59,804 bases of DNA from Burkholderiales bacterium (GCA_028868995.1 JAGWTH010000023.1:1-59804), one strand, 5' to 3'. Counted from the stretch's first letter, positions 25,088-36,466 are shown. Program-made: numbers and translations. The notes: generated from the letters alone by a model not told the origin.

Positions 25088-26170
25088 TCACCCCGCCCTG
25101 CGCGCCCCCGCCTGCGGCACGCCGCACACGATCGCGCCCGCGTCGTTGGCCTGCACCGCGCGCAGGTTCTTCGCCTGCGCCACTTCCATGTCGCGCGGCA
25201 GGGCGACGCCGTTCTTCACCGCCAGCACTTCGGCCATGATGCTCACGGCGATCTCGGCGGGGGTCTTGCTGCCGATGAAGATGCCGATGGGCCCGCGCAG
25301 GCGCTGCAGCTCCGCCGCCGTCATGCCGAAGTGCTCCACCATGCGCTGGTGACGCGCCTCGTTGTTGCGGCGGCTGCCGATGGCGCCCACGTAGAAGGCC
25401 TCGGTCTTCAGCGCCTCCAGCAGCGCCAGGTCGTCGAGCTTGGGGTCGTGGGTAAGCGCCACCACGCAGGTGCGGCGGTCGGCCCGGAAGCCCGTCACCA
25501 CGTCGTCCGGCATGTCGCTCACCACCTTGGCGCCGGCCACGCTCCAGGCGCCGCGGTATTCCTCGCGCGGGTCGCAGACGGTCACCGCGAAGCCGCTGAA
25601 CAGGGCCATGGTGGCGAGGTATTCCGTGAGCTGGCCGGCGCCGATCAGCAGCATGCGGTACTCGGGGCCGAAGGTGTTGACCAGCACGTCGCCGTCGATG
25701 GCCAGTTCCTCCGGCGACTGCGCTTTCTCGAGCGTGACCTGGCCGTCGGCCAGCCGCGTCGTGCGGCGCATCAGCCGGCCCGCCTCCAGCGCCTCCACCA
25801 GCGAGCGCAGGCTGGCCGCGTCGGGGTCGTATTCCAGCAGCAGCTCCAGCGTGCCGCCGCAGGGCAGGCCGAAGCGGTGCGCCTCGTCGGCGGTGATCCC
25901 GTACTTGACGAAGGACGGCGGCCCCGAGGGAATCTGGTGGCCCGGCTCCTTGCCCGAATAGGCCTGGGTGTGCCGGTAGATCAGGTCGTCCTCGATGCAG
26001 CCGCCCGACACCGAGCCCACCACCGCCCCGTCCTCGCACAGGGCCAGGATCGAGCCGATCGGCCGCGGCGAGGAACCCCAGGTGCGCACCACGGTCGCCA
26101 GCAGCGCCCGCTTGCCGGCCAGGCGCCAGTCCCTCAGCGTGCGCAACACCACCACGTCCAGGTTTTCCAT
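25088..26170 (-). CDS. XdhC/CoxF family molybdoenzyme maturation protein
   Basis: 360 residues. The N-terminal XdhC/CoxI domain has VVRTWGSSPRPIGSILAL, GSVSGGCIEDDL and FGLPCGGTLELLLE. A C-terminal Rossmann domain has LLIGAGQLTEYLATMA and VALTHDPKLDDLALLEALK, then FYVGAIGSRRNNEARHQRM. XdhC proteins bind molybdopterin, protect it and aid sulfuration and insertion into xanthine dehydrogenase-family enzymes. AAGGAGTAGCG gives a clear start. It is the last gene of the molybdenum hydroxylase locus, consistent with maturing the large subunit at 31.1-33.5 kb. Confidence 0.9.
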   Translation of the reverse strand: MENLDVVVLRTLRDWRLAGKRALLATVVRTWGSSPRPIGSILALCEDGAVVGSVSGGCIEDDLIYRHTQAYSGKEPGHQIPSGPPSFVKYGITADEAHRFGLPCGGTLELLLEYDPDAASLRSLVEALEAGRLMRRTTRLADGQVTLEKAQSPEELAIDGDVLVNTFGPEYRMLLIGAGQLTEYLATMALFSGFAVTVCDPREEYRGAWSVAGAKVVSDMPDDVVTGFRADRRTCVVALTHDPKLDDLALLEALKTEAFYVGAIGSRRNNEARHQRMVEHFGMTAAELQRLRGPIGIFIGSKTPAEIAVSIMAEVLAVKNGVALPRDMEVAQAKNLRAVQANDAGAIVCGVPQAGARRAG

Positions 26171-26245
26171 CGCTACTCCTTCGCCCGCCTCAGCGGGCCG
26201 CACCGGCAGGATCCCGGCCTGCCTGGTCGACGATCTTTTCCATTA

Positions 26246-27445
26246 TCACGTCGCGCGGCACGCCGTGCCGGCCGCGTCGTGGCCCAGGGAATCCAGCGGC
26301 TCGCGCCCCTGCGCGAAGCCCGGCAGCGGGGCGATGGCGGCGATGCCGTCGCCATGGGCCAGCAGCAGCGGCTGGCGCAGCTGCCCATCCCAGGCGCGAA
26401 AGGACAGGTGTTCGCCCCCCGCCCCCTCCACGGTCACGGCCCCTTGATGCAGCGCCTGCAGCTGCCCCGCGATGGCCACCTTGCGGAAGGTGGCCGCTAC
26501 CTGCGCCGCGGCGCGCGCGGCGGCGTAGGCGGCCCAGTCGTAGCTGCCCATGGGCCGGCCGGCGCGCAGCTGGAAGCGCCGCGACAGCTGCGGTGCGCCG
26601 GCCCGCGTGTCCAGCGGATGCCAGGCCTGGGCCGTGAGGCCGTCGCTGCCCAGCACCGGGCGCGGCAGCGCGGTGCGATAGGGCAGCGCGCGGGCGAAGG
26701 CGCCGCCGGCATCCAGCACCACCACCGCGTCGTAGTCCAGCCCCGAGGTCAGTCGGCGCGGCGCGTCGGGATCGCCCTGCGCGTCGCCCGGGCCGAAGGA
26801 ACGCAGCGCCACCGGCTGCAAGCGGGCACGGCGCTCGGCGCGCTGCCACGCCGCCAGCAGCAGCGCATCGCCGGGCGTTTCGCCCGCCAGCACCAGCGGC
26901 CGCAGCCAGCCCCGCGCGGCCAGCAGCTGCGCGACGGCGTCCATCTGCATGGCGCGGCTGGGCAGCGTGTGCAGCAACCGGGCGGCGCACTGCGCGCCGC
27001 GCAGCGCATCCTCGGGGGCGGCAGTGTTGAACAGCATCACCTCCCTGCCCGCCACCGCCGCGGTGGCGGCGACCACACTCGCGGCCGGCAGCTCCAGCAG
27101 CACGTGGCGCGCACCCTGGCGCAGCAGCTGCCGCAACGCAACGGCGACGCCGTCTGCATCGGCGGCCTCCACCGGCAGCAGCTGCGCGCCGTCCCAGCCG
27201 GCCAGCTGCAGGATCAGCGTGCTGTCGTTGAGCGCCATCCGCACGGCGGGCTCCGCCCGGCCCCCGGGCGCGTCCGGATACGCATCCTGCAAGGCCTGCG
27301 CGGCGTAGCGCGGGTCGTCGGCCTGGGTCAACAGGCCGACCGGCAGCATCGGCCGCTGCGCGCGGACGGCCAGCGGCACTGCCAGGCCCGCGGCCAGCAG
27401 CGCGCGCCGCGACCAGGGGCCAGGCAGCGTGGGGCGTTGCGCCAT
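26246..27445 (-). CDS. Periplasmic ABC-type substrate-binding protein of the amino acid/PQQ-ADH-associated class
   Basis: 399 residues. A twin-arginine-like signal (SRRALLAAGLAVPLAVRAQ) leads into a type I periplasmic-binding fold (VGLLTQADDPRYAAQALQDA, then VLLELPAASVVAATAAVAGR). The C-terminus (FRAWDGQLRQPLLLAHGDGI, then LDSLGHDAAGTAC) resembles the family of ABC binding proteins annotated with PQQ-dependent alcohol dehydrogenase systems. That assignment is from memory of the family and is not certain. No ABC permease or ATPase and no PQQ dehydrogenase is nearby. It lies between coxG and xdhC with small gaps on the same strand, so it may serve the hydroxylase system or be a transplanted gene. 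Confidence 0.65.
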   Translation of the reverse strand: MAQRPTLPGPWSRRALLAAGLAVPLAVRAQRPMLPVGLLTQADDPRYAAQALQDAYPDAPGGRAEPAVRMALNDSTLILQLAGWDGAQLLPVEAADADGVAVALRQLLRQGARHVLLELPAASVVAATAAVAGREVMLFNTAAPEDALRGAQCAARLLHTLPSRAMQMDAVAQLLAARGWLRPLVLAGETPGDALLLAAWQRAERRARLQPVALRSFGPGDAQGDPDAPRRLTSGLDYDAVVVLDAGGAFARALPYRTALPRPVLGSDGLTAQAWHPLDTRAGAPQLSRRFQLRAGRPMGSYDWAAYAAARAAAQVAATFRKVAIAGQLQALHQGAVTVEGAGGEHLSFRAWDGQLRQPLLLAHGDGIAAIAPLPGFAQGREPLDSLGHDAAGTACRAT

Positions 27446-27465
27446 CGACCAGGCCCGCGCGTGCC

Positions 27466-28050
27466 TCAGCGCGCGATCATCAGCAGGGCCAGCAACACCA
27501 GCAGCGCGAAGACGATCCAGGCCCACTTCGGCAGGCCGCGCGCCGGCGCCGGTGCCGGAGCCGCCCCGGCGAGCGCCGCTTCCGCGGCCGCGGCCTCGGG
27601 ATAGCGCTTCTGCATCTCCTGGTCGAAGCGGCCGAAGAACTCCTCGGCCATCGAACGGGCCACGCCGTCCACCAGCCGCTGGCCCACCTGGGCGATCTTG
27701 CCGCCCACCTGCGCATTGGCCGTGTAGCTCAGCTCGCAGCCCGCACCCTCGGCGGCCGGCGCCAGGTTGACCTTGGCCGTGCCCTTGCCGAAGCCGGCCG
27801 CGCCGCCCTGCCCCTCGAAGCTGAGCGTGTAGCTGTTGGGCGGCAGCACGTCGACCAGCGCGATCTTGCCGGCGAAGCGCGCGGCCACCGGGCCGATCTT
27901 CACCGCCATGCCGATCGCGTACTGGTTCTCGCCGGTGGCCTCCACCTTGTCGCAGCCGGGGATGCAGGCCTTGAGCACCTCCGGGTCGTTGAGCGCGTCC
28001 CAGGCCTGTTGCTGGGTGACCGCCAGGTGGCGGTTGCCTTGCATGTCCAT
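27466..28050 (-). CDS. coxG: CoxG family protein (SRPBCC fold, membrane-anchored)
   Basis: 194 residues. The SRPBCC/CoxG domain covers about residues 1-150 (QAWDALNDPEVLKACIPGCD, then GKIALVDVLPPNSYTLSFEG). A Pro/Ala linker and a C-terminal membrane helix (LPKWAWIVFALLVLLALLMI) follow. AGGGGAAGGGAAC precedes the ATG; a second in-frame ATG is two codons later. CoxG proteins anchor aerobic CO dehydrogenases at the membrane and are thought to pass quinone to the enzyme. It follows the VWA gene, as in cox operons. Confidence 0.9.
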   Translation of the reverse strand: MDMQGNRHLAVTQQQAWDALNDPEVLKACIPGCDKVEATGENQYAIGMAVKIGPVAARFAGKIALVDVLPPNSYTLSFEGQGGAAGFGKGTAKVNLAPAAEGAGCELSYTANAQVGGKIAQVGQRLVDGVARSMAEEFFGRFDQEMQKRYPEAAAAEAALAGAAPAPAPARGLPKWAWIVFALLVLLALLMIAR

Positions 28051-28091
28051 GTGTGTTCCCTTCCCCTTGCGTGGTCTGTCGTGTGATGGTT

Positions 28092-29267
28092 CTAGTCGTG
28101 CAGCAGGTCGGCCAGGCTGCGGGCCAGGTCTTCCAGCTTGCTCAGGTTGTGGACGGCCAGCATGCCATGCGCGTGCCGGTGCAGCACGGCCGCGCCGCGC
28201 GCCAGGGGCGCGTAGCCCTCGAAGCGCAGCAGGGGATTGAGCCACAGCAGCCGCCGGCAGCGGTGCGTGAGCCAGTCCAGTTCGCGCTCCAGGTCCTCCG
28301 GCTCGCCGGTGTCCAGGCCGTCGCTCACCAGCAGCACCAGGCTGCGGCGGCCCACCAGCCGGCGCGCATGCCGCTCGCGCAGCGTGGCCAGCGAGCCGCC
28401 CAGGCGGGTGCCGCCGGCGAAGTCGTCGATGGCCGCGCTGGCGGCGGCCAGCATGGCGTCGGTGTCGGCCAGCCGGAAGGCCGGCGTGAGGTCGGTGAGG
28501 TGCGTGCCGAAGGCGAACACGTCGCGCCGCCGGTGCGCCCGGGTGGCCGCGTGCAGGAAGGCCAGCAGCAGCCGCGCGTAGCGCTCCATGGAGCCGGAGA
28601 CGTCCACCAGCACCACCAGCGGCAGCGGCTCGCGCCGGCGCTGCATGCGCCGCAGCACCAGCAGCTCGCCGCCGGTGTGGGCCGCATGGCGCACGGTGCG
28701 GGCCCAGTGCAGCTGCGAACCGCGCGTGCCCGGGCGCATGCGGCGCTGCTCGAACTCGGGCACCGGCAGCGCGATGTCGCGCGCCAGCCGCTCGACCAGG
28801 TGGAATTCGCTGGCCGTGAGACCGTTGAAGTCGGCGTGCTTCAGGCGCGTGAGGTCGCTGGCGGTCATGGCCGCGTCGAACTCGATCTCCTGGTCCTTGC
28901 GCTCGCTGCCGCCGAAGCGCTTCTGCGGTGCCAGCGCCTCGCTCACGCGCGGCCGCTTGGACGGCTCCGCCTTGCCCTGGGTGGAGGGCAGCATCTGGGA
29001 CAGCAGCTTGTGCGCGACGGCCGGGTCGCGGAAGTAGGCGTCGAACAGCTCGCGGAACACCCCGCGCTCCTGTTCGCGGCTGACCAGCACCGCCTCCATG
29101 GCGGCGCCCAGGTCTTCCTTGCGCTCCACGCCCACCAGCCGCGCGGCCTCCTGCGCCATGGCGATGCGGGCGCTGTCCACGCGCAGGCCGGCACGGCGCA
29201 GCGCCCGGCCGAAGCCGGCGATGTTGTCGGCCAGCTTGCCGCTGCGGGCGTCGCCGAGGGTGGCCAT
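28092..29267 (-). CDS. coxE: CoxE-like VWA domain protein
   Basis: 391 residues. A helical N-terminal part is followed by a von Willebrand factor A domain with the MIDAS motif DVSGS at 222-226 (LVVLVDVSGSMERYARLLLA), a conserved TRLGGSL segment and LLVSDGLDTGE. CoxE works with the MoxR ATPase CoxD in late maturation of the [CuSMoO2] site of CO dehydrogenase or related metal centres. It starts nine bases after the moxR-type gene and was probably co-transcribed with it. Confidence 0.9.
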   Translation of the reverse strand: MATLGDARSGKLADNIAGFGRALRRAGLRVDSARIAMAQEAARLVGVERKEDLGAAMEAVLVSREQERGVFRELFDAYFRDPAVAHKLLSQMLPSTQGKAEPSKRPRVSEALAPQKRFGGSERKDQEIEFDAAMTASDLTRLKHADFNGLTASEFHLVERLARDIALPVPEFEQRRMRPGTRGSQLHWARTVRHAAHTGGELLVLRRMQRRREPLPLVVLVDVSGSMERYARLLLAFLHAATRAHRRRDVFAFGTHLTDLTPAFRLADTDAMLAAASAAIDDFAGGTRLGGSLATLRERHARRLVGRRSLVLLVSDGLDTGEPEDLERELDWLTHRCRRLLWLNPLLRFEGYAPLARGAAVLHRHAHGMLAVHNLSKLEDLARSLADLLHD

Positions 29268-29276
29268 GCGGCGGGC

Positions 29277-30179
<903 letters not shown>

Positions 30180-30189
30180 GGATGCTATT

Positions 30190-30317
30190 TTCCGCGCAGC
30201 GGCGCGTGAACCGCGCGGAATGACATGCAGCGCGGTCTCCCTCGTGAAGAGGACCCGGCTTTGCCGGGCCTCTTCACACGGATCAGGCCACCCGGAAAAA
30301 TCGCCTGCGATTGATCC
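30190..30317 (-). other. Structured intergenic region between coxM and coxD
   Basis: Three inverted repeats fill the gap. TTCCGCGC / GCGCGGAA is at 30190-30220. A 15-bp stem with one bulge (GTGAAGAGG.CCCGGC and complement) is at 30244-30277. GGATCA / TGATCC at 30280-30317 surrounds an inner AATCGC-CT-GCGATT. None is followed by a T-run on the minus strand. They may act as mRNA processing or stability elements that set different levels for catalytic and maturation genes. Confidence 0.6.
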
Positions 30318-30324
30318 GGCTGAA

Positions 30325-31119
30325 TTACCCGAGGGCCTTGGCGACCGCCCGCTGCGTCAGCACCGAGATCAGGTTGGCCCGGTAGGCCGCGCTGCCGTGC
30401 AGGTCGCTGGACAGCTCGCTGGCGTCGATCTTCACCGCCGCGGCGGCCGCGGGCGTGAAGCTCCTGGCGAGCGCCTGCTCCAGCCCCGCGTGCCGGAACA
30501 CGCCGTTGCCGCCGCCGGTGACCGCCACGCGCACGCCGGCGTCGGTTTGCGCCACGCAAACGCCGATCAGGGCAAAGCGCGAGGCCGGCTGCTTGAACTT
30601 CAGGTAGGCCGCCTTCTTCGGGATGGGGAAGCTCACCGCGGTGATCAGCTCGCCGTCCTTCAGCGCCGTGGTGAACAGGCCCTGGAAGTAGTCGTCGGCC
30701 GCGATCTTGCGCTGGGTGGTGTGGATGGTGGCGTTCATCGCCAGCGCGCCGGCGGGGTAGCAGGCGGCCGGGTCGTTGTTGGCGAGCGAGCCGCCGATCG
30801 TGCCCATCGCCCGCACCTGCCGGTCGCCGATGCCGCCGGCCAGCTCGGCCAGCGCGGGAATCGCCGCCTTGACGTCGGCGTTGGCCGCGACGTCGGCATG
30901 GCGGGTCATGGCGCCGATCACGAGGGCGTTGCCCTCGCGCTTGATGCCGGCCAGCTCCGCCAGGCCGCCGAGGTCGACCAGCTTCTCGGGCTGCGCCAGG
31001 CGCAGCTTCATCGACGCCAGCAGGGTCTGCCCGCCGGCCAGGATCTTGACGCCCGCGCCCGCGGCCGAGCGGCTGGCGTCGGCCAGCGAGGAAGGACGTT
31101 CGAAGGTGAATGCGTACAT
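30325..31119 (-). CDS. coxM: Molybdenum hydroxylase FAD-binding medium subunit (CoxM-like)
   Basis: 264 residues. The FAD-binding signatures of the xanthine oxidase family are present: AGGQTLLASMKLRL (28-41) and TIGGSLANNDPAACYPAGAL (from about 107). A C-terminal CO dehydrogenase flavoprotein domain follows. It transfers electrons from the iron-sulfur subunit to the acceptor. It lies 19 bases downstream of the large subunit gene in an S-L-M order. Confidence 0.93.
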   Translation of the reverse strand: MYAFTFERPSSLADASRSAAGAGVKILAGGQTLLASMKLRLAQPEKLVDLGGLAELAGIKREGNALVIGAMTRHADVAANADVKAAIPALAELAGGIGDRQVRAMGTIGGSLANNDPAACYPAGALAMNATIHTTQRKIAADDYFQGLFTTALKDGELITAVSFPIPKKAAYLKFKQPASRFALIGVCVAQTDAGVRVAVTGGGNGVFRHAGLEQALARSFTPAAAAAVKIDASELSSDLHGSAAYRANLISVLTQRAVAKALG

Positions 31120-31138
31120 GGTCTTGTCTCCTTGCGGT

Positions 31139-33517
<2,379 letters not shown>

Positions 33518-33527
33518 GGCGGTCTCC

Positions 33528-34001
33528 TCAGGGCTTGCCGGCCATCGCGGCCTGGGCCGTCTGGACGGCCTTGACGATGTTCTGGTAACCCGTGCAGCGG
33601 CACAGGTTGCCTTCGAGCTGCTCGCGGATCTGGGTGTCGCTGGCGTTGGGGTGGCGCTGGCACAGGTCCACCGCGCTCATGACCATGCCGGGGGTGCAGA
33701 AGCCGCACTGCAGGCCGTGGCACTCCTTGAAGGCCGCCTGCATGGGGTGCAGGGTGCCGTCCGCCTGGGCCAGGCCCTCGATGGTGGTGATCTCGGCGCC
33801 CGGATGCTGCGCCGCGAGCGTGTTGCAGGACTTCACCGCCCGGCCGTTGACCAGCACGGTGCAGGCGCCGCACTGGGCGGTGTCGCAGCCCACGTGGGTG
33901 CCCGTCAGCCGCAGGTGCTCGCGCAGCGCGGTGACCAGCAGTGTGTTGGGGGCGACGTCGACGCTTGCCGCCTTGCCGTTGACCTTGAAAGATACCAGCA
34001 T
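33528..34001 (-). CDS. coxS: Molybdenum hydroxylase [2Fe-2S] small subunit (CoxS-like)
   Basis: 157 residues. A plant-ferredoxin-type cluster ([20 protein letters not shown], with a later Cys) is followed by the helical second cluster domain ([14 protein letters not shown]). The start was chosen behind AGGAGACACAAGAC; an upstream in-frame ATG lacks a site. It is the first gene of the operon, reading away from the GAF/Fis-type regulator at 34.2 kb. Confidence 0.94.
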   Translation of the reverse strand: MLVSFKVNGKAASVDVAPNTLLVTALREHLRLTGTHVGCDTAQCGACTVLVNGRAVKSCNTLAAQHPGAEITTIEGLAQADGTLHPMQAAFKECHGLQCGFCTPGMVMSAVDLCQRHPNASDTQIREQLEGNLCRCTGYQNIVKAVQTAQAAMAGKP

Positions 34002-34170
34002 GTCTTGTGTCTCCTGGGGGGACCGGGGCGCCCATTGTTGAATCGGCACCGGGGCCCCTCCCTAGGCGAAACCCTAGGTGCCCTGGCGTGTCGGCGGGAA
34101 ATTCTCAAAATGGAACAATGGCCCCCGACGGCGGTGTCCCACACTGCCCGGCAGGAGACAAGGAGCCCCC
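34002..34170. promoter_or_regulatory. Divergent control region of the hydroxylase operon and its regulator
   Basis: The region contains CCTAGG twice, spaced by CGAAAC (CCCTAGGCGAAACCCTAGG at about 34062-34080). There is also an AT-rich imperfect dyad, ATTCTCAAAATGGAACAAT (about 34101-34119). I found no -24/-12 sigma-54 element and no clear -35/-10. The repeats are candidate operator sites for the divergent regulator. Confidence 0.4.
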
Positions 34171-35289
34171 ATGACCGTTCCAGGCACCGGCGCCGACCGG
34201 CTGCTGCAGATCGAACGCGCCCGCCAGGCCGTGATGCTGGAAGGCCGGTCGATGACCGACATGCTCGTGCAGGGCTGGTACGAGTCCGCCTGGATCGAGC
34301 GGTCCTGGCGCCGCTGCCTGGCGAACGGCCAGCGGCCGCAGGACCGCGTGTCCTTCGAGGTCGTGGGCGAGGCGCACATGCGGCGCACCGCCGAAGCCAA
34401 CCGCACCCTGGTCGGCGCCGCCCGGCCGGTGCTGGAGCAGCTGGGCCGGGCCATCGCCAGCACCCGCTACTTCGCCATCCTCACCAACGAGGAGGGCGTG
34501 GTGATCGACGCCCACGGGCCGATCGACCGCGGCGACCGCCGCGCCACCCTGATCACCCGGGTGGGCGTGGACCTGTCCGAGCGCAGCGTGGGCACCACCT
34601 CCATCGGCGCCGCGCTGGCCGAGCTGCAACCCGTGTGGCTGCACCGCGGCGAGCACTTCTTCCAGGACACCGGCTGCTACAGCTGCGCCGGCGCGCCGCT
34701 GTTCGGCCCCGACGGCCGCTGCGTCGGCATGCTGGACCTCACCGGCATCGACGCCGCCGAGCGGCCCGAGCTCAAGCACCTGGTGGCGCAGTCGGCCCGC
34801 AGCATCGAGAACGCGCTGGCCCTCACCCGCCCGCACCGCCTGGTGCTGCGCCTGAACTGGCCAGGCCGGCTGCTGGGCGACGAGGACGACGGCCTGCTGT
34901 GCCTGGACGGCGACGGCTGGGTGACCGGCAGCAACGGCGCGGCGCGCCAGATGATCGCCGCCCTGGCCCCGGCGCCGCAGGGCCCGGTGCACTGCAGCGA
35001 ACTGTTCGCCCAGCCCTGGGAACCGCTGTTCGACCGGGTGGCGCAGGGCGAGCAGGCACCGCTCGACCTGGCCCTGTGGTCCGGGCTGCGCCTGACCTGC
35101 CTGGCCCAGCCGGCCGGCGATGCGCGCGCCGGCGCCGCAGCCCGCCTGCCGCTGCGCGACGTCGAGATCGCGCTGATCCGCAAGGCGGTGGGCGACGCGC
35201 GCGGGAACGTGGCCGAGGCGGCCAGGGCGCTGGGGATCAGCCGGGCGACGGTGTACCGGAAGCTGGCGCAGAAGGCGCCCCGGGGCTAG
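34171..35289 (+). CDS. GAF/Fis-type transcriptional regulator lacking an AAA+ domain
   Basis: 372 residues, start set by AAGGAGCCCCC. The N-terminal part resembles AcoR-type activators: WIERSWRRCL, a GAF domain at about 70-215 with LITRVGVDLSERSVGTTSIG and the Cys pair in DTGCYSCAGAPLF. A PAS-like stretch follows (about 240-320). The C-terminal Fis-type HTH is LIRKAVGDARGNVAEAARAL then GISRATVYRKL. The sigma-54-interacting AAA+ domain that normally sits between GAF and HTH is missing (no GESGTGKE or GAFTGA). It is divergent from the molybdenum hydroxylase genes and most likely controls them without sigma-54. Confidence 0.82.
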   Translation: MTVPGTGADRLLQIERARQAVMLEGRSMTDMLVQGWYESAWIERSWRRCLANGQRPQDRVSFEVVGEAHMRRTAEANRTLVGAARPVLEQLGRAIASTRYFAILTNEEGVVIDAHGPIDRGDRRATLITRVGVDLSERSVGTTSIGAALAELQPVWLHRGEHFFQDTGCYSCAGAPLFGPDGRCVGMLDLTGIDAAERPELKHLVAQSARSIENALALTRPHRLVLRLNWPGRLLGDEDDGLLCLDGDGWVTGSNGAARQMIAALAPAPQGPVHCSELFAQPWEPLFDRVAQGEQAPLDLALWSGLRLTCLAQPAGDARAGAAARLPLRDVEIALIRKAVGDARGNVAEAARALGISRATVYRKLAQKAPRG

Positions 35290-35417
35290 GAACCCGCGCG
35301 GGCGAAACCGGGTTTGTCCCTCTGGGCAAGGGTCGCGAAGAGCGGGACGGCGCGCAGAGCCCCTGGTGCCGGACCGGACCGGGGCGGGGTCAGGGTACGG
35401 CAGTGAAGCCGCTGCCC

Positions 35418-36056
35418 TCATGCCCGAAACAGCTGGATGGCGGCCTCCACGATGGGCCGAGCCCATTCGGGCGTGGCGCCCAGCGAGCGGGCGTCGAACT
35501 TCCTGGGTAAGACGACGCGCCCGCCTTCCACCTCGAGCACGAGGTGCGGGTCGGGAATGTCCTGCCCGACGTCGACGCTGACGCTGTTGTCGAAGACCTG
35601 CAGCCGCTCCAGGAAGGGCAGGAGCTCGATCACGTTCAGGCGGGACGCTGCCCAGCGCTCCCGGATCTTGTCTTCCGGGATGGGATGCCCTCCTTGGGAG
35701 ACTCGCTGCGCGACCCGCGCGATGTGCAGCTCCGGTGAGGCGAGACCGCAGTACCACATGACGACCGAGTGGGTCCGTGACGCGTCCCGCAGGAGCTCGC
35801 TGATGGTGGAGCCGCCAAGTGTGGTCTCGAACGCAAAGCTGGTGCCGTTCGCGATTGCGGCCTCGAGCAGCGATTTGCCGTGAGCCCACGCCTGGGCGTT
35901 GGCCTCTTCGAGCCCGAGGCCGAGCTCACTCCTGAGTGCGCGCGCGAAGCCGTCCGGGTTGAACCAGTCCAGGCCGTGGTCCCGCAGGAGGGCGCCGCCC
36001 ACCGAGCTCTTGCCCGCGCCGTTCACGCCGGCCAGCACGAAGAGGAAGGGGCGCAC
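35418..36056 (-). CDS. Zeta toxin-like P-loop kinase (probable toxin)
   Basis: 212 residues. Walker A is GVNGAGKS (10-17), followed by WFNPDGFARAL and FETTLGG (76-82), a downstream Arg-rich lid-like segment (RVAQRVSQGGHPIPEDKIRE) and no further domains. This is the predicted ABC-type ATPase/zeta-toxin family. Zeta toxins phosphorylate UDP-N-acetylglucosamine or related nucleotide sugars; the substrate here is unknown. The start codon is GTG, placed 14 bases after the stop of a Phd/YefM-like gene, and translation is probably coupled. Together they look like a toxin-antitoxin module. Confidence 0.8.
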   Translation of the reverse strand: MRPFLFVLAGVNGAGKSSVGGALLRDHGLDWFNPDGFARALRSELGLGLEEANAQAWAHGKSLLEAAIANGTSFAFETTLGGSTISELLRDASRTHSVVMWYCGLASPELHIARVAQRVSQGGHPIPEDKIRERWAASRLNVIELLPFLERLQVFDNSVSVDVGQDIPDPHLVLEVEGGRVVLPRKFDARSLGATPEWARPIVEAAIQLFRA

Positions 36057-36070
36057 CGGCGCAGCCAGGC

Positions 36071-36418
36071 CTAGTAAGCGCCGCCGGCTTTCGGCCGCTT
36101 CCGCATCCTGCCCTTGCTCGCGAACACCGCGTCCACCCTCTTTCCGGCATCGGCCTGCTGCAGCACGGCCAGGCGTTGCTCGAACTGGGCCGAGAGCTGG
36201 TCGAGCACCGACGCCTCGCGCGCCTTCAGCGCCGCCGCGCTTTCGGCGAGGCGCTCATAGGTCCGCGCGTCGACCAGGACCATTTCCACCGCGGCGTGAT
36301 TCGTGATGGCCACGCTTCCTGATTCACGGACCTCCTGCACCAGCTCACGCCACTTGTTCTTGACGTGGGAGGAGGTCTGGCGCGGCAGCTGGTCGAGCGT
36401 GGGGAAGTCGGCAGGCAT
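36071..36418 (-). CDS. Phd/YefM-like antitoxin
   Basis: 115 residues from the chosen ATG. The Phd/YefM-type core is VKNKWRELVQEVRESGSVAI then TNHAAVEMVLVDARTYERLAE (about residues 19-60). A helical neutralisation segment and a basic tail (KGRMRKRPKAGGAY) follow. In-frame ATGs at 36445 and 36472 lie inside the upstream palindromes, so the 36418 start downstream of them was preferred. Phd-type proteins bind operator palindromes as dimers and repress their own operon, with the toxin as co-repressor. Pairing with a zeta-like kinase is not the textbook epsilon-zeta or PezAT arrangement. Confidence 0.75.
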   Translation of the reverse strand: MPADFPTLDQLPRQTSSHVKNKWRELVQEVRESGSVAITNHAAVEMVLVDARTYERLAESAAALKAREASVLDQLSAQFEQRLAVLQQADAGKRVDAVFASKGRMRKRPKAGGAY

Positions 36419-36438
36419 GGGAGGCTCGCGGCGGATGG

Positions 36439-36466
36439 ATGGCATTATGCCATTTTCATGAAAATG
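36439..36466. promoter_or_regulatory. Overlapping perfect palindromes: operator of the toxin-antitoxin pair
   Basis: ATGGCATTATGCCAT (36439-36453) is a perfect 7+1+7 dyad. CATTTTCATGAAAATG (36451-36466) is a perfect 16-base palindrome. They overlap by three bases, about 20-48 bases before the antitoxin start. On the minus strand the first dyad contains CATAAT, a likely -10 hexamer. This is the expected layout of an autoregulated antitoxin operator. Confidence 0.75.

Noticed and set aside
34002-34170. Sigma-54 promoter upstream of the hydroxylase operon
   Set aside because: GGCAC is present but no GC doublet follows at the required 10-base spacing, and the adjacent regulator lacks an AAA+ domain.
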